Below are positions 7,817 to 17,562 of a DNA stretch of 64,000 nucleotides, piece by piece; the stretch's first letter is position 1, and the number at the start of each line of letters is the position of its first letter. The notes beneath the pieces are model-generated. The model saw nothing but the letters and a program-made list of their open reading frames with translations. It was not told where the DNA came from and searched no databases. A program made the position numbers and the translations under genes. The stretch is from positions 558,001 to 622,000 of the forward strand of contig NZ_JAHTMW010000001.1 in assembly GCF_026236535.1 (NCBI RefSeq). The letters are read 5' to 3'. The stretch is from Streptomyces sp. SKN60. GTDB taxonomy: Bacteria > Actinomycetota > Actinomycetes > Streptomycetales > Streptomycetaceae.

Positions 7817-9325
7817 GTGACTGCTCTCACTCTCAGCACTGCCGGAGCGGCGACGCTGCGCGCCGACGCGGTCGTCGTCGGCGTCGCGAAGTCCGGTAAG
7901 ACGCTGGTCGTCGCCCCGGGCGCCGAGGCCGTCGACCAGGCCTTCGACGGTGGCCTGGCCGGCGTCCTGGAGACCCTGGGCGCCTCGGGCGCCGAGGGTG
8001 AGGCGACCAAGCTGCCCTCCCCCGCCGGCCTGAAGGCCCCCGTCGTGCTCGCCGTCGGCCTGGGTGCCGCGCCCGAGGACGGCGAGGCCTATGGCACCGA
8101 GGCGCTGCGCCGGGCCGCGGGCACCGCCGCCCGCGCGCTGACCGGCTCGAAGAAGGCCGCCTTCGCGCTGCCCGTCGCCGACGCCGACGCCGCCGCCGCC
8201 ATCGCCGAGGGCGCGCTGCTCGGCGCGTACGCCTACACCGCGTACCAGGAGAACGGCAACGGCGGCAAGAAGCCGCTGGCCGAGGTCGCCCTGCTCGGCG
8301 CCAAGCCCCGCGACAAGGCCCACAAGGCCGCCGCGGAGCGCGCCGTCGCCGTCGCGGAGGAGATGAACCGCGCCCGCGACCTGATCAACCAGCCGCCGAA
8401 CGACCTGACGCCGGCCGCGTTCGCCGCCGCCGCGCAGGCCGCCGGCAAGGAGCACGGCCTCAAGGTGCAGGTGCTCGACGAGAAGGCGCTCGCCAAGGGC
8501 GGCTTCGGCGGCATCCTGGGCGTCGGCAACGGCTCGGTGAACCCGCCGCGGCTGGTCCGGGTCGCCTACACCCACCCGAAGGCGGAGAAGACCCTCGCCC
8601 TGGTCGGCAAGGGCATCACCTACGACTCGGGCGGCATCTCCCTGAAGCCGGCCGGCCACAACGAGACGATGAAGTGCGACATGAGCGGCGCGGCCGCCGT
8701 CTTCGCCACCGTCGTAGCCGCGGCCCGCCTCGGCCTCGCCGTCAACGTCACCGGCTGGCTCGCCCTGGCCGAGAACATGCCGTCCGGCTCCGCCACCCGC
8801 CCGGGCGACGTGCTGCGCATGTACAGCGGCAAGACCGTCGAGGTCCTGAACACGGACGCCGAGGGCCGTCTGGTCCTGGCCGACGCGCTGACCAAGGCCT
8901 CCGAGGAGCACCCGGACGCGATCGTCGACGTGGCCACGCTGACCGGTGCCATGGTCCTGGCGCTCGGCAACCGCACCTTCGCGATCATGGCCAACGACGA
9001 CGACTACCGCTCCGCGCTGCACGAGATCGCGGACGAGGTCGGCGAGCAGTCCTGGCCGATGCCGCTGCCGGCGGACCTGCGCAAGGCGATGGACTCCCCG
9101 ACCGCCGACATCTCCAACATGGGCGAGCGGATGGGCGGCGGCCTGGTGGCCGGTCTGTTCCTGAAGGAGTTCGTGGGCGAGGGCATCACCTGGGCCCACC
9201 TGGACATCGCGGGCCCCGCCTTCCACGAGGGCGCCCCCTACGGCTACACCCCGAAGGGCGGCACCGGCTCCTCGGTGCGCACCCTGGTGCGCCTCGCGGA
9301 GCGCACGGCGGACGGCGAGCTCTGA
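7817..9325 (+). CDS. pepA: Leucyl aminopeptidase (M17 family)
   Basis: A 502-residue M17 metallo-aminopeptidase that removes N-terminal residues from peptides in the cytoplasm. GTG at 7817 is chosen because the upstream in-frame extension is non-conserved and low quality; the normal M17 length is about 500. The C-terminal catalytic domain shows the metal and active-site blocks GKGITYDSGGISLKPA, MKCDMSGAAAV and the family signature NTDAEGRLVLADAL. The N-terminal domain is Ala-rich as usual in Streptomyces. A strong hairpin follows the stop. Confidence 0.93.
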   Translation: MTALTLSTAGAATLRADAVVVGVAKSGKTLVVAPGAEAVDQAFDGGLAGVLETLGASGAEGEATKLPSPAGLKAPVVLAVGLGAAPEDGEAYGTEALRRAAGTAARALTGSKKAAFALPVADADAAAAIAEGALLGAYAYTAYQENGNGGKKPLAEVALLGAKPRDKAHKAAAERAVAVAEEMNRARDLINQPPNDLTPAAFAAAAQAAGKEHGLKVQVLDEKALAKGGFGGILGVGNGSVNPPRLVRVAYTHPKAEKTLALVGKGITYDSGGISLKPAGHNETMKCDMSGAAAVFATVVAAARLGLAVNVTGWLALAENMPSGSATRPGDVLRMYSGKTVEVLNTDAEGRLVLADALTKASEEHPDAIVDVATLTGAMVLALGNRTFAIMANDDDYRSALHEIADEVGEQSWPMPLPADLRKAMDSPTADISNMGERMGGGLVAGLFLKEFVGEGITWAHLDIAGPAFHEGAPYGYTPKGGTGSSVRTLVRLAERTADGEL

Positions 9326-9341
9326 TCACCGAGTGATCCGG

Positions 9342-9378
9342 CGAACGGCCCCCAGGTCACCGACCTGGGGGCCGTTCG
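9342..9378 (+). terminator. Intrinsic terminator after pepA
   Basis: A perfect 17-bp stem (9342-9358 with 9362-9378) and a 3-nt loop, starting 16 nt after the pepA stop. Typical Streptomyces hairpin without a long U-tract. Confidence 0.85.
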
Positions 9379-9606
9379 CTCGCGACGAAATCCGTAGCTT
9401 CGTACGTGGCTGTCACCCGGCCGTACGGACCATCCGCCGTCTCAGAGCGCGGCCCCGCGTCCCGCCGTCCGGCAACAAGTGCGAAGATGGGTTCTCGGCA
9501 GGACAGGGCCCCCACCACAGGGCCGACAAATATGCGGCCGGACCACCGGAGCCGCCGCCCCGTCACCGAAGACGGGCGACGAGCGCACATGCATGGAGGA
9601 CGTGAC

Positions 9607-10995
9607 GTGGCGAACGACGCCAGCACCGTTTTCGACCTAGTGATCCTCGGCGGCGGTAGCGGCGGTTACGCCGCCGCGCTCCGTGGAGCGCAGCTGGGCC
9701 TGGACGTCGCACTGATCGAGAAGAACAAGCTCGGCGGCACCTGCCTGCACAACGGCTGCATCCCGACGAAGGCCCTGCTCCACGCCGGCGAGGTCGCCGA
9801 CCAGGCGCGCGAGGCGGAGCAGTTCGGTGTCAAGGCCTCCTTCGAGGGCATCGACATCAAGGCCGTGCACAAGTACAAGGACGATGTGATCTCGGGCCTC
9901 TACAAGGGTCTGCAGGGTCTCGTCGCCTCCCGCAAGGTGACCTACATCGAGGGCACCGGCCACCTGTCCTCCCCGACCTCCGTCGACGTCGACGGCCGCC
10001 GGGTCGAGGGCCGTCACGTCCTCCTCGCCACCGGCTCCGTCCCGAAGTCCCTGCCGGGTCTGGAGATCGACGGCAACCGGATCATCTCCTCGGACCACGC
10101 GCTGACCCTGGACCGGGTCCCGGAGTCCGCGATCATCCTCGGCGGCGGTGTCATCGGCGTCGAGTTCGCCTCGGCGTGGAAGTCCTTCGGCACCGACGTC
10201 ACGGTGATCGAGGGCCTGAAGCACCTCGTCCCGGTCGAGGACGAGAACAGCTCCAAGCTGCTCGAGCGCGCCTTCCGCAAGCGCGGCATCAAGTTCAACC
10301 TGGGCACCTTCTTCCAGTCGGCCGAGTACACCGAGACCGGTGTGAAGGTCACCCTGGCGGACGGCAAGACCTTCGAGGCCGAGGTGCTGCTCGTCGCCAT
10401 CGGCCGCGGCCCGGTCTCCGCCGGTCTCGGTTACGAGGAGCAGGGCGTCGCGATGGACCGCGGCTACGTCCTGGTCGACGAGTACATGCGCACCAACGTG
10501 CCGACGATCTCGGCCGTGGGTGACCTGGTCCCGACGCTCCAGCTCGCGCACGTCGGCTTCGCCGAGGGCATCCTGGTCGCGGAGCGCCTCGCGGGCCTGA
10601 AGCCGGTCCCGGTCGACTACGACGGCGTGCCGCGGGTGACGTACTGCCACCCGGAGGTCGCCTCCGTCGGCATCACCGAGGCCAAGGCCAAGGAGATCTA
10701 CGGTGCGGACAAGGTCGTCGCCCTGAAGTACAACCTCGCGGGCAACGGCAAGAGCAAGATCCTCAAGACCGCGGGCGAGATCAAGCTCGTCCAGGTCAAG
10801 GACGGTGCCGTGGTCGGCGTCCACATGGTCGGTGACCGCATGGGCGAGCAGGTCGGCGAGGCGCAGCTGATCTACAACTGGGAGGCGCTGCCGGCCGAGG
10901 TCGCGCAGCTCATCCACGCCCACCCGACGCAGAACGAGGCGCTCGGCGAGGCCCACCTGGCCCTGGCCGGCAAGCCTCTGCACTCCCACGACTGA
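9607..10995 (+). CDS. lpdA: Dihydrolipoyl dehydrogenase (E3)
   Basis: A 462-residue flavoprotein disulfide reductase that reoxidises dihydrolipoyl groups of 2-oxoacid dehydrogenase complexes using NAD. GTG at 9607 follows GGAGG at 9595-9599. The FAD-binding GGGSGG lies near the N-terminus. The redox-active Cys pair is in [17 protein letters not shown], a second Rossmann fold has [16 protein letters not shown] contact is SAVGDL, and the dimer-interface catalytic His-Glu is in [12 protein letters not shown]. The E2 gene starts 62 nt downstream, so these form one transcription unit. Confidence 0.95.
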   Translation: MANDASTVFDLVILGGGSGGYAAALRGAQLGLDVALIEKNKLGGTCLHNGCIPTKALLHAGEVADQAREAEQFGVKASFEGIDIKAVHKYKDDVISGLYKGLQGLVASRKVTYIEGTGHLSSPTSVDVDGRRVEGRHVLLATGSVPKSLPGLEIDGNRIISSDHALTLDRVPESAIILGGGVIGVEFASAWKSFGTDVTVIEGLKHLVPVEDENSSKLLERAFRKRGIKFNLGTFFQSAEYTETGVKVTLADGKTFEAEVLLVAIGRGPVSAGLGYEEQGVAMDRGYVLVDEYMRTNVPTISAVGDLVPTLQLAHVGFAEGILVAERLAGLKPVPVDYDGVPRVTYCHPEVASVGITEAKAKEIYGADKVVALKYNLAGNGKSKILKTAGEIKLVQVKDGAVVGVHMVGDRMGEQVGEAQLIYNWEALPAEVAQLIHAHPTQNEALGEAHLALAGKPLHSHD

Positions 10996-11057
10996 CGCTC
11001 ACGTCATCACAGGGCGCGACGACCACTTTCCGCAATTCGTTAGGAGCAACTGAAACC

Positions 11058-12815
11058 ATGTCGGTTTCCGTAACCCTGCCGGCGCTCGGCGAGAGCGTCA
11101 CCGAGGGCACCGTCACCCGCTGGCTCAAGGCCGAGGGTGAGCGTGTCGAGGCCGACGAGCCGCTGCTCGAGGTCTCGACCGACAAGGTCGACACCGAGAT
11201 CCCCGCCCCCGCCTCGGGCATCCTGGCCTCCATCAAGGTCGCCGAGGACGAGACGGTCGAGGTCGGCGCCGAGCTGGCCATCATCGACGACGGCTCCGGC
11301 GCCCCCGCGGCTGCCCCGGCCCCCGCCGCCGAGGCCGCTCCGGCTCCGGCCGCCGCTCCGGCCCCCGTGGCCGAGGCCCCCGCCGCCCCGGCCCCCGCCG
11401 CCGAGGCTCCGGCCGCCGCCCCCGCCGGTGGCGCCCAGGGCACCGACGTCGTGCTGCCGGCGCTCGGCGAGTCCGTCACCGAGGGCACCGTGACCCGCTG
11501 GCTGAAGTCGGTCGGCGAGACCGTCGAGGCCGACGAGCCGCTGCTCGAGGTCTCCACGGACAAGGTCGACACCGAGATCCCCGCCCCCGCCTCCGGCGTT
11601 CTCCTGGAGATCGTCGTCGCCGAGGACGAGACCGCCGAGGTCGGCGCCAAGCTGGCCGTCATCGGTGCCGCGGGTGCCGCTCCGGCCGCCCCGGCCCCGG
11701 CTGCCGCCCCGGCCCCCGCCGCCGCTCCGGCTCCGGCTGCTCCCGCCGCCCCGGCTCCGGCCCCCGCGCCGGTGGCCCCGGCCGCGCCGGTCGCCGCTCC
11801 GGCTCCGGTCGCCCCGGCCGCCCCCGTGGCCGCCCCGGCCCCGGTCGCGCCTGCCGCTCCGGCCGTCGCCCCGGCCGCCCCGGAGGACGAGGGCGCCTAC
11901 GTGACCCCGCTGGTCCGCAAGCTCGCCTCCGAGCACGGCGTGTCCCTGGCGTCCGTCAAGGGCTCCGGCGTCGGCGGCCGCATCCGCAAGCAGGACGTCC
12001 TCGCGGCCGCCGAGGCCAAGAAGGCCGCCCCGGCCCCCGCCGCCGCTGCCGCTCCGGCCGCCGCCGCGAAGGCCCCGGCCCTCGAGGTCTCCCCGCTGCG
12101 CGGCCAGACCGTCAAGATGACCCGCATGCGCAAGGTCATCGGCGACAACATGATGAAGGCGCTGCACGGCCAGGCCCAGCTGTCCTCGGTCGTCGAGGTC
12201 GACATCACCAAGCTGATGAAGCTGCGCGGCCTCGCCAAGGACGCGTTCGCGGCCCGCGAGGGCGTCAAGCTCTCCCCGATGCCGTTCTTCGTCAAGGCGG
12301 CGGCCCAGGCGCTGAAGGCCCACCCGGTCATCAACGCCCGGATCAACGAGGACGAGGGCACGATCACCTACTTCGACACCGAGAACATCGGTATCGCGGT
12401 GGACTCCGAGAAGGGCCTGATGACCCCGGTCATCAAGGGTGCGGGCGACCTGAACATCGCCGGCATCTCGAAGGCCACGGCCGAGCTGGCCGGCAAGGTC
12501 CGCGGCAACAAGATCACCCCGGACGAGCTGGCGGGCGCGACCTTCACGATCTCCAACACGGGTTCGCGCGGCGCGCTCTTCGACACCATCATCGTTCCGC
12601 CGAACCAGGTCGCCATCCTGGGCATCGGCGCCACGGTGAAGCGTCCGGCCGTCATCGAGACCGCCGAGGGCACCGTCATCGGCGTGCGCGACATGACCTA
12701 CCTGACGCTCTCCTACGACCACCGTCTGGTGGACGGCGCCGACGCCGCCCGCTACCTGGTGGCCGTGAAGGCGATCCTGGAGGCCGGCGAGTTCGAGGTC
12801 GACCTCGGCCTCTGA
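11058..12815 (+). CDS. sucB: Dihydrolipoamide acyltransferase (E2), two lipoyl domains
   Basis: A 585-residue E2 core protein. Two near-identical lipoyl domains lie at about residues 2-77 and 132-207, each with the lipoylated Lys in [10 protein letters not shown]. They are joined by Ala/Pro-rich swinging linkers. A peripheral-subunit-binding domain ([17 protein letters not shown], around 276-312) and the catalytic domain ending in [12 protein letters not shown] follow. ATG at 11058 has a TTAGGAGC ribosome site. Orthologs are usually called succinyltransferase (sucB). Here it lies between lpd and aceE, and some actinobacteria share one E2 between pyruvate and 2-oxoglutarate complexes, so it may serve pyruvate dehydrogenase. 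Confidence 0.92.
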   Translation: MSVSVTLPALGESVTEGTVTRWLKAEGERVEADEPLLEVSTDKVDTEIPAPASGILASIKVAEDETVEVGAELAIIDDGSGAPAAAPAPAAEAAPAPAAAPAPVAEAPAAPAPAAEAPAAAPAGGAQGTDVVLPALGESVTEGTVTRWLKSVGETVEADEPLLEVSTDKVDTEIPAPASGVLLEIVVAEDETAEVGAKLAVIGAAGAAPAAPAPAAAPAPAAAPAPAAPAAPAPAPAPVAPAAPVAAPAPVAPAAPVAAPAPVAPAAPAVAPAAPEDEGAYVTPLVRKLASEHGVSLASVKGSGVGGRIRKQDVLAAAEAKKAAPAPAAAAAPAAAAKAPALEVSPLRGQTVKMTRMRKVIGDNMMKALHGQAQLSSVVEVDITKLMKLRGLAKDAFAAREGVKLSPMPFFVKAAAQALKAHPVINARINEDEGTITYFDTENIGIAVDSEKGLMTPVIKGAGDLNIAGISKATAELAGKVRGNKITPDELAGATFTISNTGSRGALFDTIIVPPNQVAILGIGATVKRPAVIETAEGTVIGVRDMTYLTLSYDHRLVDGADAARYLVAVKAILEAGEFEVDLGL

Positions 12816-12889
12816 GGCCGGCTGCCGGGGCCGCTGAGGCTACTGGCGAGTAAGAGGCGCGTGCATCGCAACGTAACGAGCCTCACCTG

Positions 12890-12929
12890 CGGCGCCCCCG
12901 CCCGGATGTGTTTCCGGGCGGGGGCGCCG
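12890..12929 (+). terminator. Intrinsic terminator after E2 gene
   Basis: A 17-bp GC stem (12890-12906 pairing with 12913-12929) with a 6-nt loop lies 75 nt after the E2 stop and just before the gntR promoter region. Confidence 0.85.
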
Positions 12930-12972
12930 CCGTATTGTCTAAGTGTCTACTGACTCCCGAGGAGCGACCTCC

Positions 12973-13596
12973 ATGACCATGCCCGTCGTCCATTCGCTGC
13001 GCGAGCAGATCCGCGAGCACATCGTGGAGGGCATCGTCAGCGGACGCTGGAAGCCGGGCGAGCGCATCGTGGAGCGGCGGATCGCGACGGAGCTGGAGGT
13101 CTCCCAGACCCCGGTCCGGGAGGCGCTGCGCGAGCTGGAGTCGCTGCGGCTGATCGAGTCGGCGCCGAACAAGGGCGTCCGGGTGCGCAATCTGACCGCG
13201 GCGGACCTGGAGGAGAGCTACCCGGTGCGGGCCGGTCTGGAGCAGATCGCGGCGGAGCTGGCGGCGGGCCGGCTCGCCACCGACTGCTCGGCCCTGGAGC
13301 CCCACGTGACGGCGCTGTACGAGGCGGACGCGGCCTCGGACGGCACGGCGCAGGTGCGGCACACGGTGGCCTTCCACCGGGAGCTGGTGCGGGCGGCCGG
13401 GAACAGCGTGCTCCTGCACACCTGGGAGGGCCTGGGCATCGAGGTGTTCACCGCCCTGTCGATCCGCTGGCTGGGCACGGTGCAGAAGTCGTACGCGGAG
13501 GAGCACCAGGAGCTGGTGGAGGCCTTCCGCCGGGCGGATCCGAACATCGGGGCCCTCGTGAAGGCGCATGTGCTGGGGTGCGCGCCGCGCGCCTGA
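12973..13596 (+). CDS. GntR/FadR-family transcriptional regulator
   Basis: A 207-residue regulator. ATG at 12973 is preferred over GTG at 12943 because GAGGAG sits 8-13 nt upstream of it. The N-terminal winged helix has LREQIREHIVEGIVSGRWKP, GERIVERRIATELEVSQTPV and REALRELESLRLIE, typical of GntR. The C-terminal domain is all-helical FCD type, with conserved His and Asp positions that in relatives bind metal or small acids. It lies between the E2 and aceE genes, reminiscent of PdhR next to aceEF in enteric bacteria. Control of aceE by pyruvate or a related acid is therefore a plausible inference, but no effector can be read. Confidence 0.85.
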   Translation: MTMPVVHSLREQIREHIVEGIVSGRWKPGERIVERRIATELEVSQTPVREALRELESLRLIESAPNKGVRVRNLTAADLEESYPVRAGLEQIAAELAAGRLATDCSALEPHVTALYEADAASDGTAQVRHTVAFHRELVRAAGNSVLLHTWEGLGIEVFTALSIRWLGTVQKSYAEEHQELVEAFRRADPNIGALVKAHVLGCAPRA

Positions 13597-13612
13597 CCGC
13601 ACACCGTCGTAC

Positions 13613-13642
13613 GAGCGGGTCTCCCTTCGGGAAGGCCCGCTC
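13613..13642 (+). terminator. Hairpin after gntR
   Basis: Inverted repeat GAGCGGG...CCCGCTC, closed inside by a TCCC-TTC-GGGA hairpin, 17 nt after the gntR stop. Probable terminator; the inner stem is interrupted. Confidence 0.65.
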
Positions 13643-13762
13643 ATTCGTGCGTACGGGGTCTCATCGCGTCACCCCACCTGCGAAAACAAGGCACCGGGTG
13701 CCCATTTCCGCGGCACCCTGTGCCGACTTTGGTGCTCCGGGCATCTTTTTCGCCCCGAAGCT

Positions 13763-13792
13763 TTGATCGATCATCGATCGCCGACATACAGT
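13763..13792 (+). promoter_or_regulatory. Putative aceE promoter with palindromic operator
   Basis: TTGATC (13763-13768) and TACAGT (13787-13792) are separated by 18 nt, fitting a housekeeping promoter. The -35 box overlaps the perfect palindrome TGATCGATCA (13764-13773), and a second GATCG follows. This is a credible site for the neighbouring GntR regulator, by inference only. Confidence 0.55.
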
Positions 13793-13880
13793 CTTCCGGG
13801 GCCGTACCCCGGCCCTTCGCCCTGTCCTGCCAGACAAGGCCCCTTTATCTCCACCCCCATCTGTCCGGAAGGCGGCGATC

Positions 13881-16592
13881 ATGACCGATCCCGTAGGCAA
13901 GATTCCGAGCGAGCTCGACCAGCTCCCGGACCGTGACACCGAGGAGACCGCCGAGTGGGCGGCCTCCCTGGACGCCGTCACCAAGGCCGCCGGCCCCCAC
14001 CGGGCCGCCTACCTGATGCGCCGCACCCTCCAGCACGCCGACACGGCGGGCCTCGCCCTGCCGAAGCTGCTGGAGACGGACTACCTCAACACCATCCCCA
14101 CCTCCGCCGAGCCGGTCGTCGACGGCGACGAGGAGATGGAGCGGAAGATCACCGCGTGGAACCGCTGGAACGCGGCCGCGATGGTCACCCGCGGCTCCAA
14201 GCACGGCGTCGGCGGCCACATCGCGACCTTCGCGTCCGCGGCCTGGCTGTACGAGACCGGCTTCAACCACTTCTTCAAGGGCAAGGAGTCCGGCGAGGCC
14301 GCCGGCTCCGGCGACCAGCTCTACATCCAGGGCCACGCCTCCCCCGGCATCTACGCCCGCGCCTTCCTCGACGGGCGGCTGACCGAGGCGCACCTCGACA
14401 ACTTCCGGCAGGAGTCCGGCGGCAACGGCCTGCCCTCCTACCCGCACCCGCGGCGCCTCCCCTGGCTGTGGGAGTTCCCCACCGTCTCCATGGGTCTCGG
14501 CCCGCTCTCCGCGATCTACCAGGCGCGCTTCAACCGCTATCTGACCAACCGCGGCATCAAGGACGTCTCCTCCTCGCACGTCTGGGCCTTCCTGGGCGAC
14601 GGCGAGATGGACGAGCCCGAGTCGACGGCGGCCCTCGCACTGGCGGCCCGCGAGGGTCTGGACAACCTGACCTTCGTCATCAACTGCAACCTGCAGCGCC
14701 TCGACGGCCCGGTCCGCGCCAACTTCAAGATCGTGCAGGAGCTGGAGGCCCAGTTCCGCGGCGCCGGCTGGAACGTCGTGAAGACCCTGTGGGGCAACGC
14801 CTGGGACGAGCTGTTCGCGCTCGACACCACCGGCGCCCTGGTCCGCCGCCTCCGCGAGGTCCCGGACGCGCAGGTCCAGACGTACCAGACCCGCGACGCC
14901 GCCTACATCCGCCAGGACTTCTTCGGCAAGGACCCGGCGCTCGTCGCGATGGCGCAGCTGCTGTCCGACGACAAGATCCTCGAGTGCTTCCACCTCTCCC
15001 GCGGTGGCCACGAGCCGCGCAAGGTGTACGCCGCGTACAAGGCCGCCCTGGAGTTCAAGGGCGCGCCGACGGTGATCCTCGCGCAGACCGTGAAGGGCTT
15101 CACCCTGGGCGAGGGCTTCGCGTCGAAGAACGCGAACCACCAGATGAAGAAGCTGTCCACGGACGAGTTCAAGAACATGCGGGACCTTCTTGAGCTGCCG
15201 ATCTCGGACGCGCAGTTCGTCGACGGCGTGGTGCCGTACGGCCACCCGGGCGCCGACTCCCCCGAGGTGCGCTACCTCCAGGAGCGCCGCGCGGCCCTCG
15301 GCGGCCCGGCCCCGGCCCGCCGGGTGCACCCGCTGGCCCCGCTGCCGGCCCCGGCCGACAAGGCCTTCGCCGCCTTCGACAAGGGCTCCGGCTCGCAGTC
15401 CGTCGCCACCACGATGGCCTTCGTGCGCCTGGTCAAGGACCTGGTCCGCGACAAGGAGACCGGCAAGCGCTGGGTCCCGATCGTCCCGGACGAGGCCCGT
15501 ACCTTCGGTATGGAGTCGCTGTTCCCGTCGCTCGGCATCTACTCGCCGAAGGGCCAGACGTACGAGCCGGTCGACCGCGACCAGCTGATGTACTACAAGG
15601 AGGCCGTCAACGGCCAGATCCTGAACGAGGGCATCACCGAGGCCGGCTCGATGGCCGACTTCATCGCCGCGTCCACCGCGTACGCGACGCACGGCGAGGC
15701 GATGATCCCGTTCTACATCTTCTACTCGATGTTCGGCTGGCAGCGGACCGCCGACCAGATGTGGCAGCTCGGCGACCAGCTCGGCCGCGGCTTCCTCGTC
15801 GGCGCGACCGCGGGCCGTACGACGCTGACCGGTGAGGGCCTGCAGCACGCCGACGGCCACTCCCCCGTCATCGCGGCCACCAACCCGGCGGCGCTGAGCT
15901 ACGACCCGGCGTTCGCCTACGAGGTCGCGGCCATCGTCAAGGAGGGCCTGCGCCGGATGTACGGCGAGGCGGCCGAGGGCGAGGACCAGAACGTCTTCTA
16001 CTACCTCACCGTCTACAACGAGCCGATGCCGCAGCCGGCCAAGCCGGGCCACGCGGGCGTCGACGAGGGCATCGTCAAGGGCCTCTACCGCTTCAACACG
16101 GCCGAGTCGGCCGGCCTGGAGCTGCCCGCGAACGCCGCCCGCATCCAGCTGCTCGCCTCCGGCACGGCGATCCACTGGGCCCTGGAGGCGCAGAAGCTGC
16201 TCGCCGCCGAGTGGGGCGTGGCCGCCGACGTGTGGTCCGCGACCTCCTGGACCGAGCTGCGCCGCGACGCGCTCGATGCCGACGCGGCCCTGCTGCGCGG
16301 CGAGGAGCGCGTGCCGTACGTCCGCCAGGTCCTGGAGGGCGTGGACTCCCCGGTCCTCGCGGTCTCCGACTACATGCGCCAGGTCCCGGACCAGATCGCG
16401 CAGTGGATCCAGCAGGACTACACCTCGCTCGGCGCCGACGGCTTCGGCCTCTCGGACACCCGCGCGGCGGCCCGCCGCCACTTCGGCATCGACGCCGAGT
16501 CCATCGTCGTCGCCGCCCTCGCCCAGCTCGCCCGCCGCGGCGAGGTCCAGGCGACCGCGGTCAAGGAGGCCCGGGAGCGCTACGGCCTGTAA
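13881..16592 (+). CDS. aceE: Pyruvate dehydrogenase E1 component, homodimeric
   Basis: A 903-residue homodimeric-type E1 that decarboxylates pyruvate with thiamine diphosphate and transfers the acetyl group to the E2 lipoyl arm. The thiamine motif GDGEMDEPES runs to the downstream Asn block FVINCNLQRLDGPV. The N-terminal KGGVGGH-like segment (SKHGVGGHIATFASAA) and the central RTFGMESLFPSLGIY are characteristic of AceE. The length matches the family. ATG at 13881 has GGAAGG upstream. It is transcribed separately from lpd-E2-gntR, from its own promoter and with a strong terminator downstream. Confidence 0.96.
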   Translation: MTDPVGKIPSELDQLPDRDTEETAEWAASLDAVTKAAGPHRAAYLMRRTLQHADTAGLALPKLLETDYLNTIPTSAEPVVDGDEEMERKITAWNRWNAAAMVTRGSKHGVGGHIATFASAAWLYETGFNHFFKGKESGEAAGSGDQLYIQGHASPGIYARAFLDGRLTEAHLDNFRQESGGNGLPSYPHPRRLPWLWEFPTVSMGLGPLSAIYQARFNRYLTNRGIKDVSSSHVWAFLGDGEMDEPESTAALALAAREGLDNLTFVINCNLQRLDGPVRANFKIVQELEAQFRGAGWNVVKTLWGNAWDELFALDTTGALVRRLREVPDAQVQTYQTRDAAYIRQDFFGKDPALVAMAQLLSDDKILECFHLSRGGHEPRKVYAAYKAALEFKGAPTVILAQTVKGFTLGEGFASKNANHQMKKLSTDEFKNMRDLLELPISDAQFVDGVVPYGHPGADSPEVRYLQERRAALGGPAPARRVHPLAPLPAPADKAFAAFDKGSGSQSVATTMAFVRLVKDLVRDKETGKRWVPIVPDEARTFGMESLFPSLGIYSPKGQTYEPVDRDQLMYYKEAVNGQILNEGITEAGSMADFIAASTAYATHGEAMIPFYIFYSMFGWQRTADQMWQLGDQLGRGFLVGATAGRTTLTGEGLQHADGHSPVIAATNPAALSYDPAFAYEVAAIVKEGLRRMYGEAAEGEDQNVFYYLTVYNEPMPQPAKPGHAGVDEGIVKGLYRFNTAESAGLELPANAARIQLLASGTAIHWALEAQKLLAAEWGVAADVWSATSWTELRRDALDADAALLRGEERVPYVRQVLEGVDSPVLAVSDYMRQVPDQIAQWIQQDYTSLGADGFGLSDTRAAARRHFGIDAESIVVAALAQLARRGEVQATAVKEARERYGL

Positions 16593-16628
16593 GGCCGCCG
16601 GACCGGACCGGTCCGTGTGAGGGGCCGG

Positions 16629-16678
16629 AGGGGCCGCCCCCGTTCGTACGCCGACACGTACGAGCGGGGGCGGCCCCT
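16629..16678 (+). terminator. Strong hairpin terminator after aceE
   Basis: A 22-bp stem (16629-16650 with 16657-16678) with one G-T wobble and a 6-nt loop. It lies between aceE and the convergent MFS remnant and can act in both directions. Confidence 0.9.
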
Positions 16679-16700
16679 CTGTCGTGTCGGTCTTGTCGTG

Positions 16701-17105
16701 TCAGTGCCCGGTACGGGGCCGGGCCGGCATCGCCCAGGCCGCCGGGGCCGTCAGGGCGAGGAGGGCGGCGGACGTGGTCAGGGCCTGGTGGGGGCTTGTG
16801 GTGGTCAGGTAGACGCCGCCGGTGACGGCGACGCCGAGGGTGCCGCCGAGTTGTTGGACGGCGTTGAGGAGCCCGGCGGCGGAGCCGGCTTCCTGGTCGG
16901 AGACGGGGCGGAGGGCGAGGGTGAAGAAGGGGGCGGTGAAGAGGCCGACGCCGAGGCCGGCGAGGGCGAGGGCGAAGGGAAGGCCGAGGGGGTAGCGCCC
17001 GGTGGGTGCGGCGCCGTAGGCGAGGGCGGCGGCGGCCAGGCCGGCCGCGAGGGCGACGAGCCCGGCGCACAGGACGCGGGCGCCGCCGTGGCGGGGGACG
17101 AACCG
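16701..17105 (-). pseudogene. 3' remnant of MFS drug transporter (DHA2 type)
   Basis: Reading on the minus strand up to the stop at 16701, about 134 C-terminal residues of a multidrug-type major facilitator are preserved. They include FVPRHGGARVLCAG, several transmembrane stretches, and PVSDQEAGSAAGLLNAVQQL, a well-known conserved loop of 14-helix exporters. Upstream of about 17105 the homology stops and the frame runs antisense through an AsnC-type gene. Roughly the first two thirds of the transporter and its start are missing, so no functional exporter can be made. It abuts the equally truncated regulator remnant. Confidence 0.85.
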
Positions 17106-17544
17106 GCTGCCGGCTGCCGACCGCCGGCTGCTCGCCGCGCTGCGGGAGGACGCCCTCGCCCCGTACGCGGAGCTGGCCGCCGCGACCGACACCACGCCGG
17201 CCACCGTCGCCCGTCGGCTGACCGAACTGCGGGCGCGCGGCGCCCTGTTCTTCGACATCGACATCGAGCCGGCCGTGCTCGGCGTCACCGTCTCCGCGCT
17301 GCTGTGGATGCAGGTCGCCCCGAGCCGGCTCGACGAGGTCGCCACGGCCCTGGCCGGGCACGCCGAGCTCGCGGTCGTCGCCGCGACCACCGGCCCGACC
17401 AACCTGGTGGCGCACGCCCTGTGCTCGGACGTCGAGGCCCTGCACCACTACCTGACCCGGCGCCTCGCCCTGGACGCGATCAGCCGGATCGAGACGGCGC
17501 CCGTGCTCCGTACGTACAAGGCCGCCGCCACCCTGCGCGGCTGA
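17104..17544 (+). pseudogene. 3' remnant of Lrp/AsnC-family regulator
   Basis: About 146 residues in frame to the TGA at 17542-17544: the helix-turn-helix LPAADRRLLAALRED with APYAELAAATDTTPATVARR, then a full ligand-binding domain (VAATTGPTNLVAHALCSDVE, RIETAPVLRTYKAAATLRG). Streptomyces AsnC regulators are often double-length proteins with two HTH/ligand units; this looks like the second unit only. No ATG or GTG is available before the HTH in this frame; the first is an internal GTG at 17275. The N-terminal unit and promoter appear deleted together with the 5' end of the divergent transporter. Confidence 0.8.
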
Positions 17545-17562
17545 GGACAGCATCATGAACAC

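Noticed and set aside
12850..12890. Regulatory inverted repeat (gaggcgc...gcctc) between E2 and its terminator
   Set aside because: The arms match only over 5 bp and the spacing is irregular; likely chance in GC-rich DNA.
17275..17544. Short protein starting at GTG 17275 as a functional AsnC-like ligand domain
   Set aside because: No ribosome site, and the upstream homology to the HTH runs on to the deletion junction, so it is better read as part of a pseudogene.
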